From G963663775 sp963664255 (GTDB lineage: Bacteria; Bacillota; Clostridia; Oscillospirales; Butyricicoccaceae): 64,000 bases of DNA. The DNA lies in NCBI GenBank assembly GCA_963664255.1, contig OY760938.1, positions 2,294,001-2,358,000 on the forward strand, written 5' to 3'. The translations under genes and the position numbers were made by a program. A model generated the notes under the pieces. That model was not told where the DNA came from. It did not search any database and worked only from the letters and a program-made list of their open reading frames with translations. Below are positions 34,126 through 42,819 of the stretch, one piece after another (the stretch's first letter is position 1; each line of letters starts with the position of its first letter).

Positions 34126-35487
34126 ATGGCATTTGATGTGTTGACAGGAGATATGGCAATGAGTTTGGAAGAAATTAAAAAGCTCATCGCAGAACATGAA
34201 ATCAAAATGGTGCGCTTGGAATGGTGTGATTTGCAGGGAATTTTGCGCGGCAAGCTGATGCCCGCAGAAATGATTGAAACCTTGTTTAAAAGCGGCATTG
34301 CGTTTGCAGCGGTTTCTATGAGCCTTGGATTTGATAACAGCATTGCCATTCCGGAGGATTTTTCGGAAAATTATGATGATATGAAGGTTTTTCCGGATGC
34401 GTCTACCTTCAGCCTTTTGCCGCATGAACCCCATACAGCGGTGATTTTGGGCGATATGTATTATCATGATAAGCCGATGGTGCAATCTCCCCGTGCTTTT
34501 TTGAAGAAGATGGTGGAAGAATACCGTGCATTGGGATTTGACCCCATCTGCGCCAGCGAAGTTGAATTTTTTGTGTATAACAAGCAGGCGGATGGCACAT
34601 TTGCTCCCTATACCACGAAGAATTCCAACTGCTATGCCGCCAGCCGACGCTCTGACCCCACCGGATTTTTGCGCAAGCTGACCGATACCTTCAAGGAAAT
34701 GCAGTTTAATGTCCTGTATATGAACCATGAATACTATCCGGGACAGTTTGAATACAACTGGTCGCATGCAAAGGCGGTCAAATGTGCGGATGAAACCTGC
34801 CGATTTAAAACCTATGCCAAGGATATTGCCGATGATGAGGACATGATGGTCACTTTTATGGCAAAGCCGAAGATGGCAGACGGCGGCTCGGGATGCCACT
34901 TCCATATTTCACTGGAGGATTTGCAGGGCGAAAATGTGTTTTATGACGCAAATGCCAAAGATGGCATCAGCGATTTAATGTTGCACTTCATTGCCGGCAT
35001 CACCAAGCACGCAAAGGCAATGACTGCCTTTTTGTCCCCGACCGTCAACTGCTACAAGCGCTATCAGCCGGATTCCTTTGCACCGATTTACATTGGCTGG
35101 GGCTTTGACAACCGCACCACCTTCCTGCGTGTGCCGGATGAACGAAAAGGTGGCACACGGGTGGAAATCCGTGCGGCATCTGCGGCAACCAATCCCTATC
35201 TGGCGTTGGGCATCATGCTTGCCGCAGGTCTGGATGGCATCAAGAACAAACTGCTGCCGGAAGAGCCGTTTATGGGCGACCTGTATCATGCCAAGGATTG
35301 CGAGAAGGAAATGGTGCCGCGCAGCCTGTTCCGTGCGGTGGAAACCCTCAAGGAGGACACTTGGCTGCAGGACTGTGCCGGCAAGGAAATGATTCATGCG
35401 TTCAGCATCCTAAAAGAACTGGAAATTGACGCATTCTGCAAATATGTAACCGATTGGGAATGGGAAACCTATTCCTATCACGTATAA
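34126..35487 (+). CDS. Glutamine-synthetase-family gamma-glutamyl ligase (GmaS/GlnT-like)
   Basis: 453 residues. Metal and substrate motifs of the GS fold are visible: DLQGILRGK in the N-terminal part, ASEVEFFV, NHEYYPGQFEYNW, KPKMADGGSGCHFHISL and RVEIRAASAATNPYLALG. The linkage to three split glutamate-synthase-like genes is the gmaS-mgsABC/glnT-glxBCD arrangement, where the enzyme joins glutamate to methylamine or another amine. Ammonia as substrate cannot be excluded. It is the first gene of the operon, after the attenuator-like leader, with RBS AAAGGAGTG. A housekeeping glutamine synthetase is not in this window. Confidence 0.82.
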   Translation: MAFDVLTGDMAMSLEEIKKLIAEHEIKMVRLEWCDLQGILRGKLMPAEMIETLFKSGIAFAAVSMSLGFDNSIAIPEDFSENYDDMKVFPDASTFSLLPHEPHTAVILGDMYYHDKPMVQSPRAFLKKMVEEYRALGFDPICASEVEFFVYNKQADGTFAPYTTKNSNCYAASRRSDPTGFLRKLTDTFKEMQFNVLYMNHEYYPGQFEYNWSHAKAVKCADETCRFKTYAKDIADDEDMMVTFMAKPKMADGGSGCHFHISLEDLQGENVFYDANAKDGISDLMLHFIAGITKHAKAMTAFLSPTVNCYKRYQPDSFAPIYIGWGFDNRTTFLRVPDERKGGTRVEIRAASAATNPYLALGIMLAAGLDGIKNKLLPEEPFMGDLYHAKDCEKEMVPRSLFRAVETLKEDTWLQDCAGKEMIHAFSILKELEIDAFCKYVTDWEWETYSYHV

Positions 35488-35502
35488 GGGGGGGAAACGT
35501 GT

Positions 35503-36399
35503 ATGTGTGGAGTCGCAGGGCTTATTGATAAAAAGGGGACAGACATTACCAGTCAGCTGTTCGCCATGATGGAAAACATTCAGCACCGAGGACCCGATGC
35601 GGCAGGCATTGCCGTATTCAGCGAAGATACGAAAGTCCTGCTGCGGGTATCCAGCTATCGGAAAGAACAGCACAGTTTGTTTCGTGAAACCGTGGAACGG
35701 TTCGCAACAATTTTGGATGAAAAATTAACGGGAGAGCGTCCGCTCGTTCGCTTTTTGGAACTACAGCTGCAAATGAAGGCAGAAGATATGCCGGCACTGC
35801 ATGCCGCAGTCAATGCCATTGATGGAGTCGCAGTGCATTCGTTGGGTGAAGGCTTTCGTGTGTATAAAGATGGCGGTTTGCTGACCGATTTGACCGCACA
35901 GCAAACCATTGAGCGTCCAACAGCCACGCATGGCATTGGACATGTGCGCATGGCAACCGAATCAGTTGAGGACATCAATGCGGCGCATCCGTTTGTATCG
36001 CCGTTTTATCCCGAGCTTGCCATTGTGCACAATGGACAGTTCACGAATTATTTCAATATGCGTCGTTTTTTAGAGGACAAGGGCGTCTGCTTTCAAACGA
36101 TGAATGATTCCGAAGCGGCGGCACATTTGATTGCCTATGCCATGCGGGAAAACGGCGGAGATTTGCAGGCGGCATTGGAATTTGCACAGTCCAAAATGGA
36201 CGGCATCTTTTGCATCATCGCTGCGACCCCAACGCAAATGGGATTTTGCAAGGACAAAATGGGCATTAAGCCGCTGCTGCTGCTGGAAACCGAGGATTTG
36301 GTTTTGCTCGGCTCGGAACAGATTGAATTTACAGCGATTGTGGAAGATGCGTTTGCCGAAGAAATGGCACCGGGGGAGGTACGTGTATGGAATATATAG
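35503..36399 (+). CDS. Class II glutamine amidotransferase-like subunit (MgsA/GlxB-like)
   Basis: 298 residues starting MCGVAGLID. Cys2, which becomes the N-terminal nucleophile of Ntn amidotransferases, is present, and so are GIGHVRMATES, HNGQFTNYF and NDSEAAAHL. In glutamate synthase this domain takes the amide nitrogen from glutamine; in N-methylglutamate synthase it would act on gamma-glutamylmethylamide. RBS GGGGGGGAAA. The length is close to MgsA. Its end overlaps the next gene by 13 bases. Confidence 0.87.
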   Translation: MCGVAGLIDKKGTDITSQLFAMMENIQHRGPDAAGIAVFSEDTKVLLRVSSYRKEQHSLFRETVERFATILDEKLTGERPLVRFLELQLQMKAEDMPALHAAVNAIDGVAVHSLGEGFRVYKDGGLLTDLTAQQTIERPTATHGIGHVRMATESVEDINAAHPFVSPFYPELAIVHNGQFTNYFNMRRFLEDKGVCFQTMNDSEAAAHLIAYAMRENGGDLQAALEFAQSKMDGIFCIIAATPTQMGFCKDKMGIKPLLLLETEDLVLLGSEQIEFTAIVEDAFAEEMAPGEVRVWNI

Positions 36400-37112
36400 A
36401 AGCAAAGTCCCTGCAGGCAAATGCGCTGAATCAAGCAATACAGCAGAAGCTTGCGGCAGGAGAGACAGAACTGACGATTGACCATGCACATGCGATGCAC
36501 AATATCTGCATTGGTCTGGATGCCGATTGCGAAATCGTGATTCGGGACAATACTGGGATGTACACCGGCAGCTATATGAAGCGCGGCAAAATCGTAGTGG
36601 AGCATTCGGTTGGCTGGTATGCCGGCGATGACATGAGCGGCGGCGAATTGATTGTGCAGAAGAACACAGGCTGCAACATTGGCGCTTACATTTGCGGCGG
36701 TACGATTGCCGTGTATGGTTCAACAGGTTCACGCTGTGGCTACGGCATGAAGGGTGGCACGATTTTGGTGCAGGGTAACTGCGGCAGATGGGCGTCTATC
36801 ATGTCCACAGGCGGTAAATTGGTTGTGCTGGGCAGTGTCGGTGAGTTTGCAGGCGAATCCATGTACAATGGCGCAATTTATTCCTGTGACCCTGCGTTGG
36901 AGCAGAAGATTGGCGGCAATGTGTTTGTGGATAGCCTCACAGAAGACGAAACCGCATGGCTGACACAGCTGCTGGAAACCTATCAGATGCAGGCAGACAT
37001 AGCGGCATTTCATGTGGTGCGCCCCATGACAGACGGACGGCATCACTATACGCTGTATCAGCTACAGCTGGATATGGCGGACAAAAATTATCATGGAGGG
37101 GATGCAACATGA
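36387..37112 (+). CDS. GXGXG-domain subunit of a split glutamate-synthase-like enzyme (MgsB/GlxC-like)
   Basis: 241 residues. The right-handed beta-helix of the glutamate synthase alpha C-terminal domain is seen as repeated Gly motifs: GMYTGSYMKRGKIVVEH, AGDDMSGGELIV, GAYICGGTIAVYG and GYGMKGGTILVQG. The domain is structural and lines the ammonia tunnel. It has overlapping starts and stops on both sides, so equal expression with its neighbours is expected. Confidence 0.87.
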   Translation: MEYIEAKSLQANALNQAIQQKLAAGETELTIDHAHAMHNICIGLDADCEIVIRDNTGMYTGSYMKRGKIVVEHSVGWYAGDDMSGGELIVQKNTGCNIGAYICGGTIAVYGSTGSRCGYGMKGGTILVQGNCGRWASIMSTGGKLVVLGSVGEFAGESMYNGAIYSCDPALEQKIGGNVFVDSLTEDETAWLTQLLETYQMQADIAAFHVVRPMTDGRHHYTLYQLQLDMADKNYHGGDAT

Positions 37113-38416
37113 GCGAACTGAAGATGAAAGAACCCGTTGACTCCGCACGTTCCACTTGGAGCAAGGAAACACTTGCAGAGATTGATTATAAAGCTTCGAC
37201 CGGAACACATCGGATTCGTGGCTGTGCGACACCTCGTGTGATGCCCAACTTTGATGATTTGATGATTTTGCCGGGACAGATGACCCGCATGCCGCTCGAT
37301 ACCTATCGTGACAGCTGCGAAACACGCACGGTGCTGGGCAAGCGGTTTGCCAAAAAGCCGTTGGTCATTGAAACCCCGATTATGATTGCAGGTATGTCCT
37401 TTGGCGCACTCAGCCGACAGGCAAAGGAAGCAATGGCACGTGCAACGCAAAAGGTCGGCACGGTCATTTCAAACGGCGAAGGCGGTATTTTGCCGGAGGA
37501 GCGTGACAACTCCTATCGCCAGTCTGTGCAGGTGCTGGCATCCCGCATGGGATACACCGCAGAAAGTCTGGAATATGCCGATATGCTGGAGATTGTGGTG
37601 GGAATCGGTGCAAAACCCGGTCTTTCCGGCCATTTGATGGGCACAAAAATCAAGGGCGATGTGGCAAAGATTCGTCAGCTGCCGGAAGGCATTGATTTGC
37701 ATTCCCATGCTCGCATGGGTGATGCCTTTGGTGCAGACGATTTGGTTATTAAGATGGAGCAGCTGCGGGAATTGACCAACGGTGAAGTGCCGATTTTTGC
37801 AAAGATTGCGGCGGCACGTGTGCGGGAAGATATTAAAATTGCGGTGAAGAGCGGCTTTGACGGCATCATTCTGGATGGCTGTCAGGCAGGCACCGGTGCG
37901 GCACCCGTGATGGCAACCGACCATTTGGGCATTCCGCTGATGCCGGCATTGGTGCAGGCGGTGCGTGCGCTGGAAGAAATGCACATGAAAGATGAGGTGT
38001 CGCTGATTGCTTCCGGCGGCATCACCAACGGTGCAGATGTGGCGAAGGCACTGGCGATTGGTGCAGACGCTGTGGCGATTGGCACGGGTGCGATGGTGGC
38101 AATGGGCTGCCGTGTTTGCATGCGCTGTCACACTGGTAAATGTGCGTTTGGCATCGGCACACAGGATGCCGAGCAGTGCGCCAACTTAAATGTGGAAGAA
38201 GCGGCGGAAAAAGTCGCCAATTATATCAAGGGTATGACGGCAGAAGCTGTACTGCTTGCCAAAGCCGCAGGAAAATCCTCTCTGCACAATCTCGAGCGGG
38301 AAGATTTGCGTGCATTGGACATCAACACCGCTGCAATGACTGGTATTCCGCTGGTGGGCAGTGATTTGGTGATTGGAGAACCTTTTGGCTTTGCCTATGG
38401 ACATGTGCTGAAGTGA
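37109..38416 (+). CDS. FMN-binding glutamate-synthase-like subunit (MgsC/GlxD-like)
   Basis: 435 residues. The FMN barrel motifs GMSFGALSRQAKEAM, SNGEGGILPEE and GCQAGTGAAP are present, and the iron-sulphur loop CRVCMRCHTGKC keeps the Cys spacing C-x5-C-x4-C of glutamate synthase plus one extra Cys. It would reduce the imine made from 2-oxoglutarate and the released amine (or ammonia). The start at 37109 (ATGA overlap) is chosen although the frame is open upstream. Together with the previous two genes it forms a complete synthase split into three chains. Confidence 0.88.
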   Translation: MSELKMKEPVDSARSTWSKETLAEIDYKASTGTHRIRGCATPRVMPNFDDLMILPGQMTRMPLDTYRDSCETRTVLGKRFAKKPLVIETPIMIAGMSFGALSRQAKEAMARATQKVGTVISNGEGGILPEERDNSYRQSVQVLASRMGYTAESLEYADMLEIVVGIGAKPGLSGHLMGTKIKGDVAKIRQLPEGIDLHSHARMGDAFGADDLVIKMEQLRELTNGEVPIFAKIAAARVREDIKIAVKSGFDGIILDGCQAGTGAAPVMATDHLGIPLMPALVQAVRALEEMHMKDEVSLIASGGITNGADVAKALAIGADAVAIGTGAMVAMGCRVCMRCHTGKCAFGIGTQDAEQCANLNVEEAAEKVANYIKGMTAEAVLLAKAAGKSSLHNLEREDLRALDINTAAMTGIPLVGSDLVIGEPFGFAYGHVLK

Positions 38417-38454
38417 AACCCTGCGGATGGGCGAAGATAGAGGAGTGAAGAAAG

Positions 38455-38784
38455 ATGCGAATTGAAAAACATCCTATCATGGACACCTATGAAAAGGGAG
38501 CGCTGGTCGAATTTTTATTGGATGGAAAGCCCATGCAGGGATATGAGGGCGAACCGATTGCAGTGGCACTGCGTGCCGCAGGGGTGATGGTGCATCGCCA
38601 CACCCGCAAAACCGGAGAAGCACGTGGTATGTTTTGCGCCATCGGTCGCTGTACCGACTGCGTGATGATTGTGGACGGCAAACCCAATGTGCGCACCTGT
38701 ATCACGCCGTTGGTGGCAGGTATGCAGGTGCAGACGCAATACGGCGTAGAGGCAAAGGGGGCAGACGCAGATGGAACGGTATGA
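38455..38784 (+). CDS. [2Fe-2S] protein, HcnA/OoxC-like small subunit
   Basis: 109 residues. Cysteines are arranged CAIGRCTDC...C (C-x4-C-x2-C-x12-C), the plant-type [2Fe-2S] pattern seen in HcnA, in the opine oxidase small chain and at the N-terminus of heterotetrameric sarcosine oxidase alpha. GVMVHRHTRKTGEARGMFCA is typical of that group. It passes electrons between the flavin subunits. RBS GAGGAGTG. Overlaps the next gene by 14 bases. Confidence 0.82.
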   Translation: MRIEKHPIMDTYEKGALVEFLLDGKPMQGYEGEPIAVALRAAGVMVHRHTRKTGEARGMFCAIGRCTDCVMIVDGKPNVRTCITPLVAGMQVQTQYGVEAKGADADGTV

Positions 38785-40345
38785 ACTGATTGTCATTGGG
38801 GCAGGACCTGCCGGACTTTCGGCGGCGATTGAAGCGGCGAAATGCGGCATGCGTGTGGCGGTATTTGATGAAAATGCACGTCCGGGAGGACAGCTGTTCA
38901 AGCAAATCCATAAGTTTTTTGGCTCGAAAGAGCACAAAGCCAAGATTCGTGGATTTCGCATTGGAGAGGAATTATTGCAGGAAGCGGAAAAGGCGGGGGT
39001 GAAGGTGACCCTGAACGCCACCGTTTTGGGCGTTTTTCCGCAAAAGGAAATCACAGTGCGCATTGGAGATGCGGTACAGCATTATAAGGGTGACGCCATT
39101 GTGGTGGCGACAGGTGCTTCTGAAAATATGGTGCTGTTTGATGGCTGGACAAAGCCCGGTGTCATCGGCGCAGGTGCGGCACAAACCATGATGAATTTGC
39201 ACGGCTTGCGCCCTGGTAATCGTGTGTTGATGGTGGGTTCCGGTAATGTGGGGCTGGTGGTCAGCTATCAGCTGCTGCAGGCAGGCTGTGAGGTGGTCGG
39301 CATTTTGGATGCAGTACCTCGTGTCGGCGGCTATGGTGTCCATGCGGCAAAGGTTGCACGGCAGGGCGTTCCGTTTTATCTGTCACACACCATTGTGCAG
39401 GCAGAGGGCGGCGATTGTGTCACTGGGGCAACGATTGCGCAGGTCGATGCTGTTTTTCAGCCGATTGCGGGAACGGAAAAGCATTTTGACATTGATACCA
39501 TCTGCCTTGCAGTGGGACTTTCGCCGATGAGTCAGGTATTGCGCATGACGGGGTGTGAAATTTTGGACACTCCAGGCGGCTTGGTGCCAAAGACCAATGC
39601 CTATGGCGAAACCACGCTGCCCGGTATTTTTGCGGCAGGCGATGTTGCCGGCATTGAGGAAGCCTCCTCGGCAATGATTGGCGGACGCATTGCAGGCATT
39701 GCGGCGGCACATAAAGCGGGATATTTGTCGGAAGATGCCTTTACACAGGCGGTGGAAGCGTGCCGCAGTTCCCTTTTACAGCTGCGGGAAGGTATGTTTG
39801 CCAAGGAAAATCGGGGCAGAACCGACTTGACTGCCACAGACGAAGGCTATCCGATTTCGCAATCGCTTCTGAAAAATGGATATATGACGCAGGAGGAGCT
39901 TGCGGCGTTCCCATCCTTCCAATGCACTGCAAAAGGCGTGCACCCTGTGATTGAATGCACGCAAAATATTCCGTGCAATCCGTGTCAGGATGCGTGCAAG
40001 TTTGGGTGTATTCAGGTGGGGGATAAGATTACGAAGCTGCCTGTGATTGATGAAGCGCATCCCTGCTCCGGCTGCGGCATGTGTGTGGCAAGCTGTTCCG
40101 GACAGGCAATTTTTCTGGTGAATGACGAGTTTGACGAACAGCGTGCCAGCATCACGATGGCGTATGAGTTTTTGCCATATCCAGAGGTCGGCACACAGGG
40201 CATGGCACTGGACCGCAGCGGGCAGGAAGTGTGTGCGGCAGAGGTCATTTCTCTGCGCAGTGCACCGGCAACCGACGGCACAGCACTGCTGACGATTGCC
40301 GTACCCAAAGCGAATGCCATGCAGGCACGTGCATTTCGGCTGTGA
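38771..40345 (+). CDS. FAD/NAD oxidoreductase fused to a C-terminal 4Fe-4S ferredoxin domain
   Basis: 524 residues. Residues 1-370 are a pyridine-nucleotide-disulphide-type oxidoreductase (IVIGAGPAGLSAAIEAA for FAD, MVGSGNVGLVVSYQLL for a second nucleotide, LPGIFAAGDVAG), similar to HcnB/OoxA. After about residue 390 comes a ferredoxin-like region with two Cys sets, CTQNIPCNPCQDACKFGC and CSGCGMCVASC. The clusters suggest that electrons leave to a ferredoxin or similar low-potential carrier rather than to oxygen, which would suit an anaerobe. Confidence 0.85.
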   Translation: MERYELIVIGAGPAGLSAAIEAAKCGMRVAVFDENARPGGQLFKQIHKFFGSKEHKAKIRGFRIGEELLQEAEKAGVKVTLNATVLGVFPQKEITVRIGDAVQHYKGDAIVVATGASENMVLFDGWTKPGVIGAGAAQTMMNLHGLRPGNRVLMVGSGNVGLVVSYQLLQAGCEVVGILDAVPRVGGYGVHAAKVARQGVPFYLSHTIVQAEGGDCVTGATIAQVDAVFQPIAGTEKHFDIDTICLAVGLSPMSQVLRMTGCEILDTPGGLVPKTNAYGETTLPGIFAAGDVAGIEEASSAMIGGRIAGIAAAHKAGYLSEDAFTQAVEACRSSLLQLREGMFAKENRGRTDLTATDEGYPISQSLLKNGYMTQEELAAFPSFQCTAKGVHPVIECTQNIPCNPCQDACKFGCIQVGDKITKLPVIDEAHPCSGCGMCVASCSGQAIFLVNDEFDEQRASITMAYEFLPYPEVGTQGMALDRSGQEVCAAEVISLRSAPATDGTALLTIAVPKANAMQARAFRL

Positions 40346-40362
40346 TGGAGGGGAGGATGGCT

Positions 40363-40686
40363 ATGAATGTACTGACAAACCGTTCCATGGAACTGGGAGA
40401 ATTTCAGCCGCAGGCGGATGATGATTTGATTGTTTGCCGCTGCGAAGAAATCACAAAAGGCGAGATTCGCCGTGCGGTGCACGAAGGATTTCGCTCGCTG
40501 ACCGAAATTAAGCGGTATTTGCGCAATGGCATGGGCTTGTGCCAAGGGCAAACCTGTTCCCGTCTGGTGCGCAATATTGTTGCAAAAGAATTGGGCGTTA
40601 AGCCTTCAGATTTGCCGATGAGCACCGCACGTGACCCTGCAAGACCGATTGAAATGCACGTATATGCAAATGAAAAGGGGGTGTAG
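40363..40686 (+). CDS. BFD-like [2Fe-2S] protein
   Basis: About 107 residues. VCRCEE and GLCQGQTC give the CxC...CxxxxC pattern of the bacterioferritin-associated-ferredoxin-like domain, which in opine-oxidase-type complexes is often fused to the large flavoprotein but is separate here. The ATG at 40363 has GGGAGG six bases upstream; the ATG at 40357 overlaps that site. It ends three bases before the DAO gene. Confidence 0.8.
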   Translation: MNVLTNRSMELGEFQPQADDDLIVCRCEEITKGEIRRAVHEGFRSLTEIKRYLRNGMGLCQGQTCSRLVRNIVAKELGVKPSDLPMSTARDPARPIEMHVYANEKGV

Positions 40687-40689
40687 CGC

Positions 40690-41829
40690 ATGGCAACGTA
40701 TCAATCGGATGTTTTAATCATCGGCAGTGGTGTCATTGGGAATGCGGCGGCTTATTATCTCAGCCGTCGGGGCGTGGATGTGGCGGTTTTGGAAGCATCC
40801 GAAGTGGTTGGAAACGGGGGTTCTTCCCGCAATGGCGGCGGTGTGCGCCAGTCTGCCCGTGACCCACGAGAAGTGCCGCTTGCAATGTATGCAGTGGAGC
40901 ATATGTGGCCCACTTTGTCAGAAGAGCTGGGCACAGAGGTCGAATATTATAAAAAAGGCAATCTGCGGCTTGCGAAAACCCAAAAACATTTGGAGATTTT
41001 GCAGAAATTGCGGGATAACTGCGCCGCAGTTGGGTTGGAAGTGAACATGCTGAACGGCGAGGAAGTGCGCAAAATCAATCCGTACCTTTCCGAAGAAGTC
41101 ATCGGCGCATCCTGGTGTCCAACGGACGGACACGCTAACCCCATGCTGACCACCTTGGCATTTTACAAGGCGGCACGCAAGAACGGCGCACGCTTTTATA
41201 CACAGCAGAAAGCGGCAGAGCTGCGCAAAGTGTGCGGCAAGCTGCGGCAGGTGCTGACCGAAGCAGGGGATATATTTGAGGCAAATACCATTGTGGTGGC
41301 GGCAGGATACGAGTCACGCAAGCTGGCACAGACGGTAGGCATTGACGTGCCCATAAATCCCCTGCGAGAGGAAGCACTCATCACAGAGGCAGAGCCGTTT
41401 ATGTTTGAGCAGATGCTCGGCACGGCAGAGGCGGACTTTTATGGACACCAGACCACGCATGGCTCCTTTGTGTTTGGCGGACATACCGGCTTGGAGGATT
41501 TTCTGACCGAGGGAATGGACATCAAGACGCTGGCGATCACGGCGCCCTGCGCCGCACGGGCAATTTTAGGCTATTTTCCGAAACTGCAGGACGCCAAAAT
41601 TGTGCGCACTTGGGCAGGTGTTTTGGATATGAGTGTGGATAAAGTGCCGATTATCAGCCGTGTGGAAGAAGCGGACGGCATGGTGCTGGCATGTGGATTT
41701 ACAGGGCATGGCTTTGGCATTGCGCCAATTGTAGGGTTGCTGTTGTCGGAATTGATTGCAGACGGTGCGGCAAAAACGCTGTCGCTGGATGCTTTTCGGT
41801 ATGACCGATTTAAAGCATATAATCTTTGA
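40690..41829 (+). CDS. DAO-family FAD-dependent amino acid/amine oxidase (HcnC/OoxB/SoxB-like)
   Basis: 379 residues. The N-terminal FAD motif LIIGSGVIGNAAAYYLSRRG is followed by GNGGSSRNGGGVRQSARDPRE, a mark of the glycine/sarcosine/opine oxidase beta group, and by a C-terminal HGFGIAPIVG segment. It should oxidise the C-N bond of an N-substituted or D-amino acid to an imine. With the three genes before it, it makes a four-chain dehydrogenase. By gene context I infer an N-alkyl-glutamate as substrate. Confidence 0.85.
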   Translation: MATYQSDVLIIGSGVIGNAAAYYLSRRGVDVAVLEASEVVGNGGSSRNGGGVRQSARDPREVPLAMYAVEHMWPTLSEELGTEVEYYKKGNLRLAKTQKHLEILQKLRDNCAAVGLEVNMLNGEEVRKINPYLSEEVIGASWCPTDGHANPMLTTLAFYKAARKNGARFYTQQKAAELRKVCGKLRQVLTEAGDIFEANTIVVAAGYESRKLAQTVGIDVPINPLREEALITEAEPFMFEQMLGTAEADFYGHQTTHGSFVFGGHTGLEDFLTEGMDIKTLAITAPCAARAILGYFPKLQDAKIVRTWAGVLDMSVDKVPIISRVEEADGMVLACGFTGHGFGIAPIVGLLLSELIADGAAKTLSLDAFRYDRFKAYNL

Positions 41830-41844
41830 TATGAGGTGGAAAAA

Positions 41845-42240
41845 ATGGAATTAACACGTACAAATTATTCATCCGGTGCACCGTTGGAAGAAAAAGTAGG
41901 CTACAGTCGCATGGTGAAGGTCGGTCCGTTCGTGCGCATCGGGGGGACAACTTCGGTGCAGCCGGACGGCACGGTGTATGGCGAAGGGGATGCTTATGAG
42001 CAGACCAAATATGTTTTGGAGAAATTTCTCCGCCTGCTGGCAGAAGCAGGAGCGACTGCCAAGGATGTGATTTCGGTCAAGGTATACTTGGTGGATATGA
42101 GCAAGGGCAGTGAAGTTTGCCGTGCGTATTCTGAATTTTTCAAAGAAATTAAACCGCTTTGCACCGTGGTGGGTACAACGGCCTTGAATCGCCCGACCCA
42201 ACTGGTCGAAATCGAATTGGAAGCCATTATGGGCGTATAA
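41845..42240 (+). CDS. RidA (YjgF/UK114) family protein
   Basis: 131 residues. The fold is marked by GPFVRIGGTTSVQPDGTVYGEGDAYEQTKYVLEKF and VIEIE-like ending LVEIELEAIMG. RidA enzymes hydrolyse reactive enamines and imines. Here the usual Arg of the xRxxV segment is not at its normal place (LNRPTQLVEIE), so it may belong to another Rid subgroup. Its place just after an imine-forming oxidase fits imine clearance. The GTG at 41836 overlaps the SD, so ATG 41845 is used. Confidence 0.8.
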   Translation: MELTRTNYSSGAPLEEKVGYSRMVKVGPFVRIGGTTSVQPDGTVYGEGDAYEQTKYVLEKFLRLLAEAGATAKDVISVKVYLVDMSKGSEVCRAYSEFFKEIKPLCTVVGTTALNRPTQLVEIELEAIMGV

Positions 42241-42266
42241 AGCAGGAAATAGTTTCAAAAAATGAT

Positions 42267-42302
42267 AAAAGAGCAGACAAACGTTGCGTTGTCTGTTCTT
42301 TT
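42267..42302 (+). terminator. Terminator of the gamma-glutamyl ligase operon
   Basis: AAAAGAGCAGACAA / TTGTCTGTTCTTTT (one G-U pair) with an 8-base loop. Confidence 0.85.
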
Positions 42303-42342
42303 GCTGTTATACTTATAATAAAACGGCGAAAGGAGTGTACAT

Positions 42343-42783
42343 ATGCAGGAAAAGGAATGGTTGTTTTCTTATGGAACGCTGATGGATGTTGATATACAAA
42401 TGGAGTTGTATGGAGAGTATCTGCCGATGCAGGTGGCAAGTTTGTCGCATTGGGCGGCTTTTGTGGGACAGAATGGATATTTGTTCGCAAAACCGCTGCA
42501 GAACGCCAAAATTGAGGGAATGCTGCTGCAATTGAATGAAAAACAGCTGTCCATCACCGACCTTTGGGAGCAAGTGCCCCTCTATCAAAGAGAGCGGGTG
42601 CACTGTGTAGCGATGGATGGGAAAGAGATACCTGCTTGGATATACACCAAGCGAAAAACGGATGGGATGCGCCATTACGGCACGCAAATTGCCGCCTTGG
42701 AAAAGGAAGAGATTTTACAAGAGGCAGCCGCTCTGCGCACAGAAGTAGAGCAGAATGGAACGGGCAACTGCACGATGCCATAG
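42343..42783 (+). CDS. AIG2 / gamma-glutamylcyclotransferase-like protein
   Basis: 146 residues. The N-terminal FSYGTLMD is the classic substrate-binding word of the gamma-glutamylcyclotransferase-like fold, and QVPLYQRERVHCVAMDGKEIPAWIY is the following barrel part. Family members split gamma-glutamyl amides or gamma-glutamylamines into 5-oxoproline plus amine. Gene context beside a gamma-glutamyl ligase makes such a role attractive but unproven. It has its own AAAGGAG site and a TATAAT at 42314 after the operon terminator. About 35 bases after its stop the IS5-like remnant begins. Confidence 0.75.
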   Translation: MQEKEWLFSYGTLMDVDIQMELYGEYLPMQVASLSHWAAFVGQNGYLFAKPLQNAKIEGMLLQLNEKQLSITDLWEQVPLYQRERVHCVAMDGKEIPAWIYTKRKTDGMRHYGTQIAALEKEEILQEAAALRTEVEQNGTGNCTMP

Positions 42784-42819
42784 GTGGAAATCTCCGCATA
42801 TTTTTGGTGACAGACAGCT

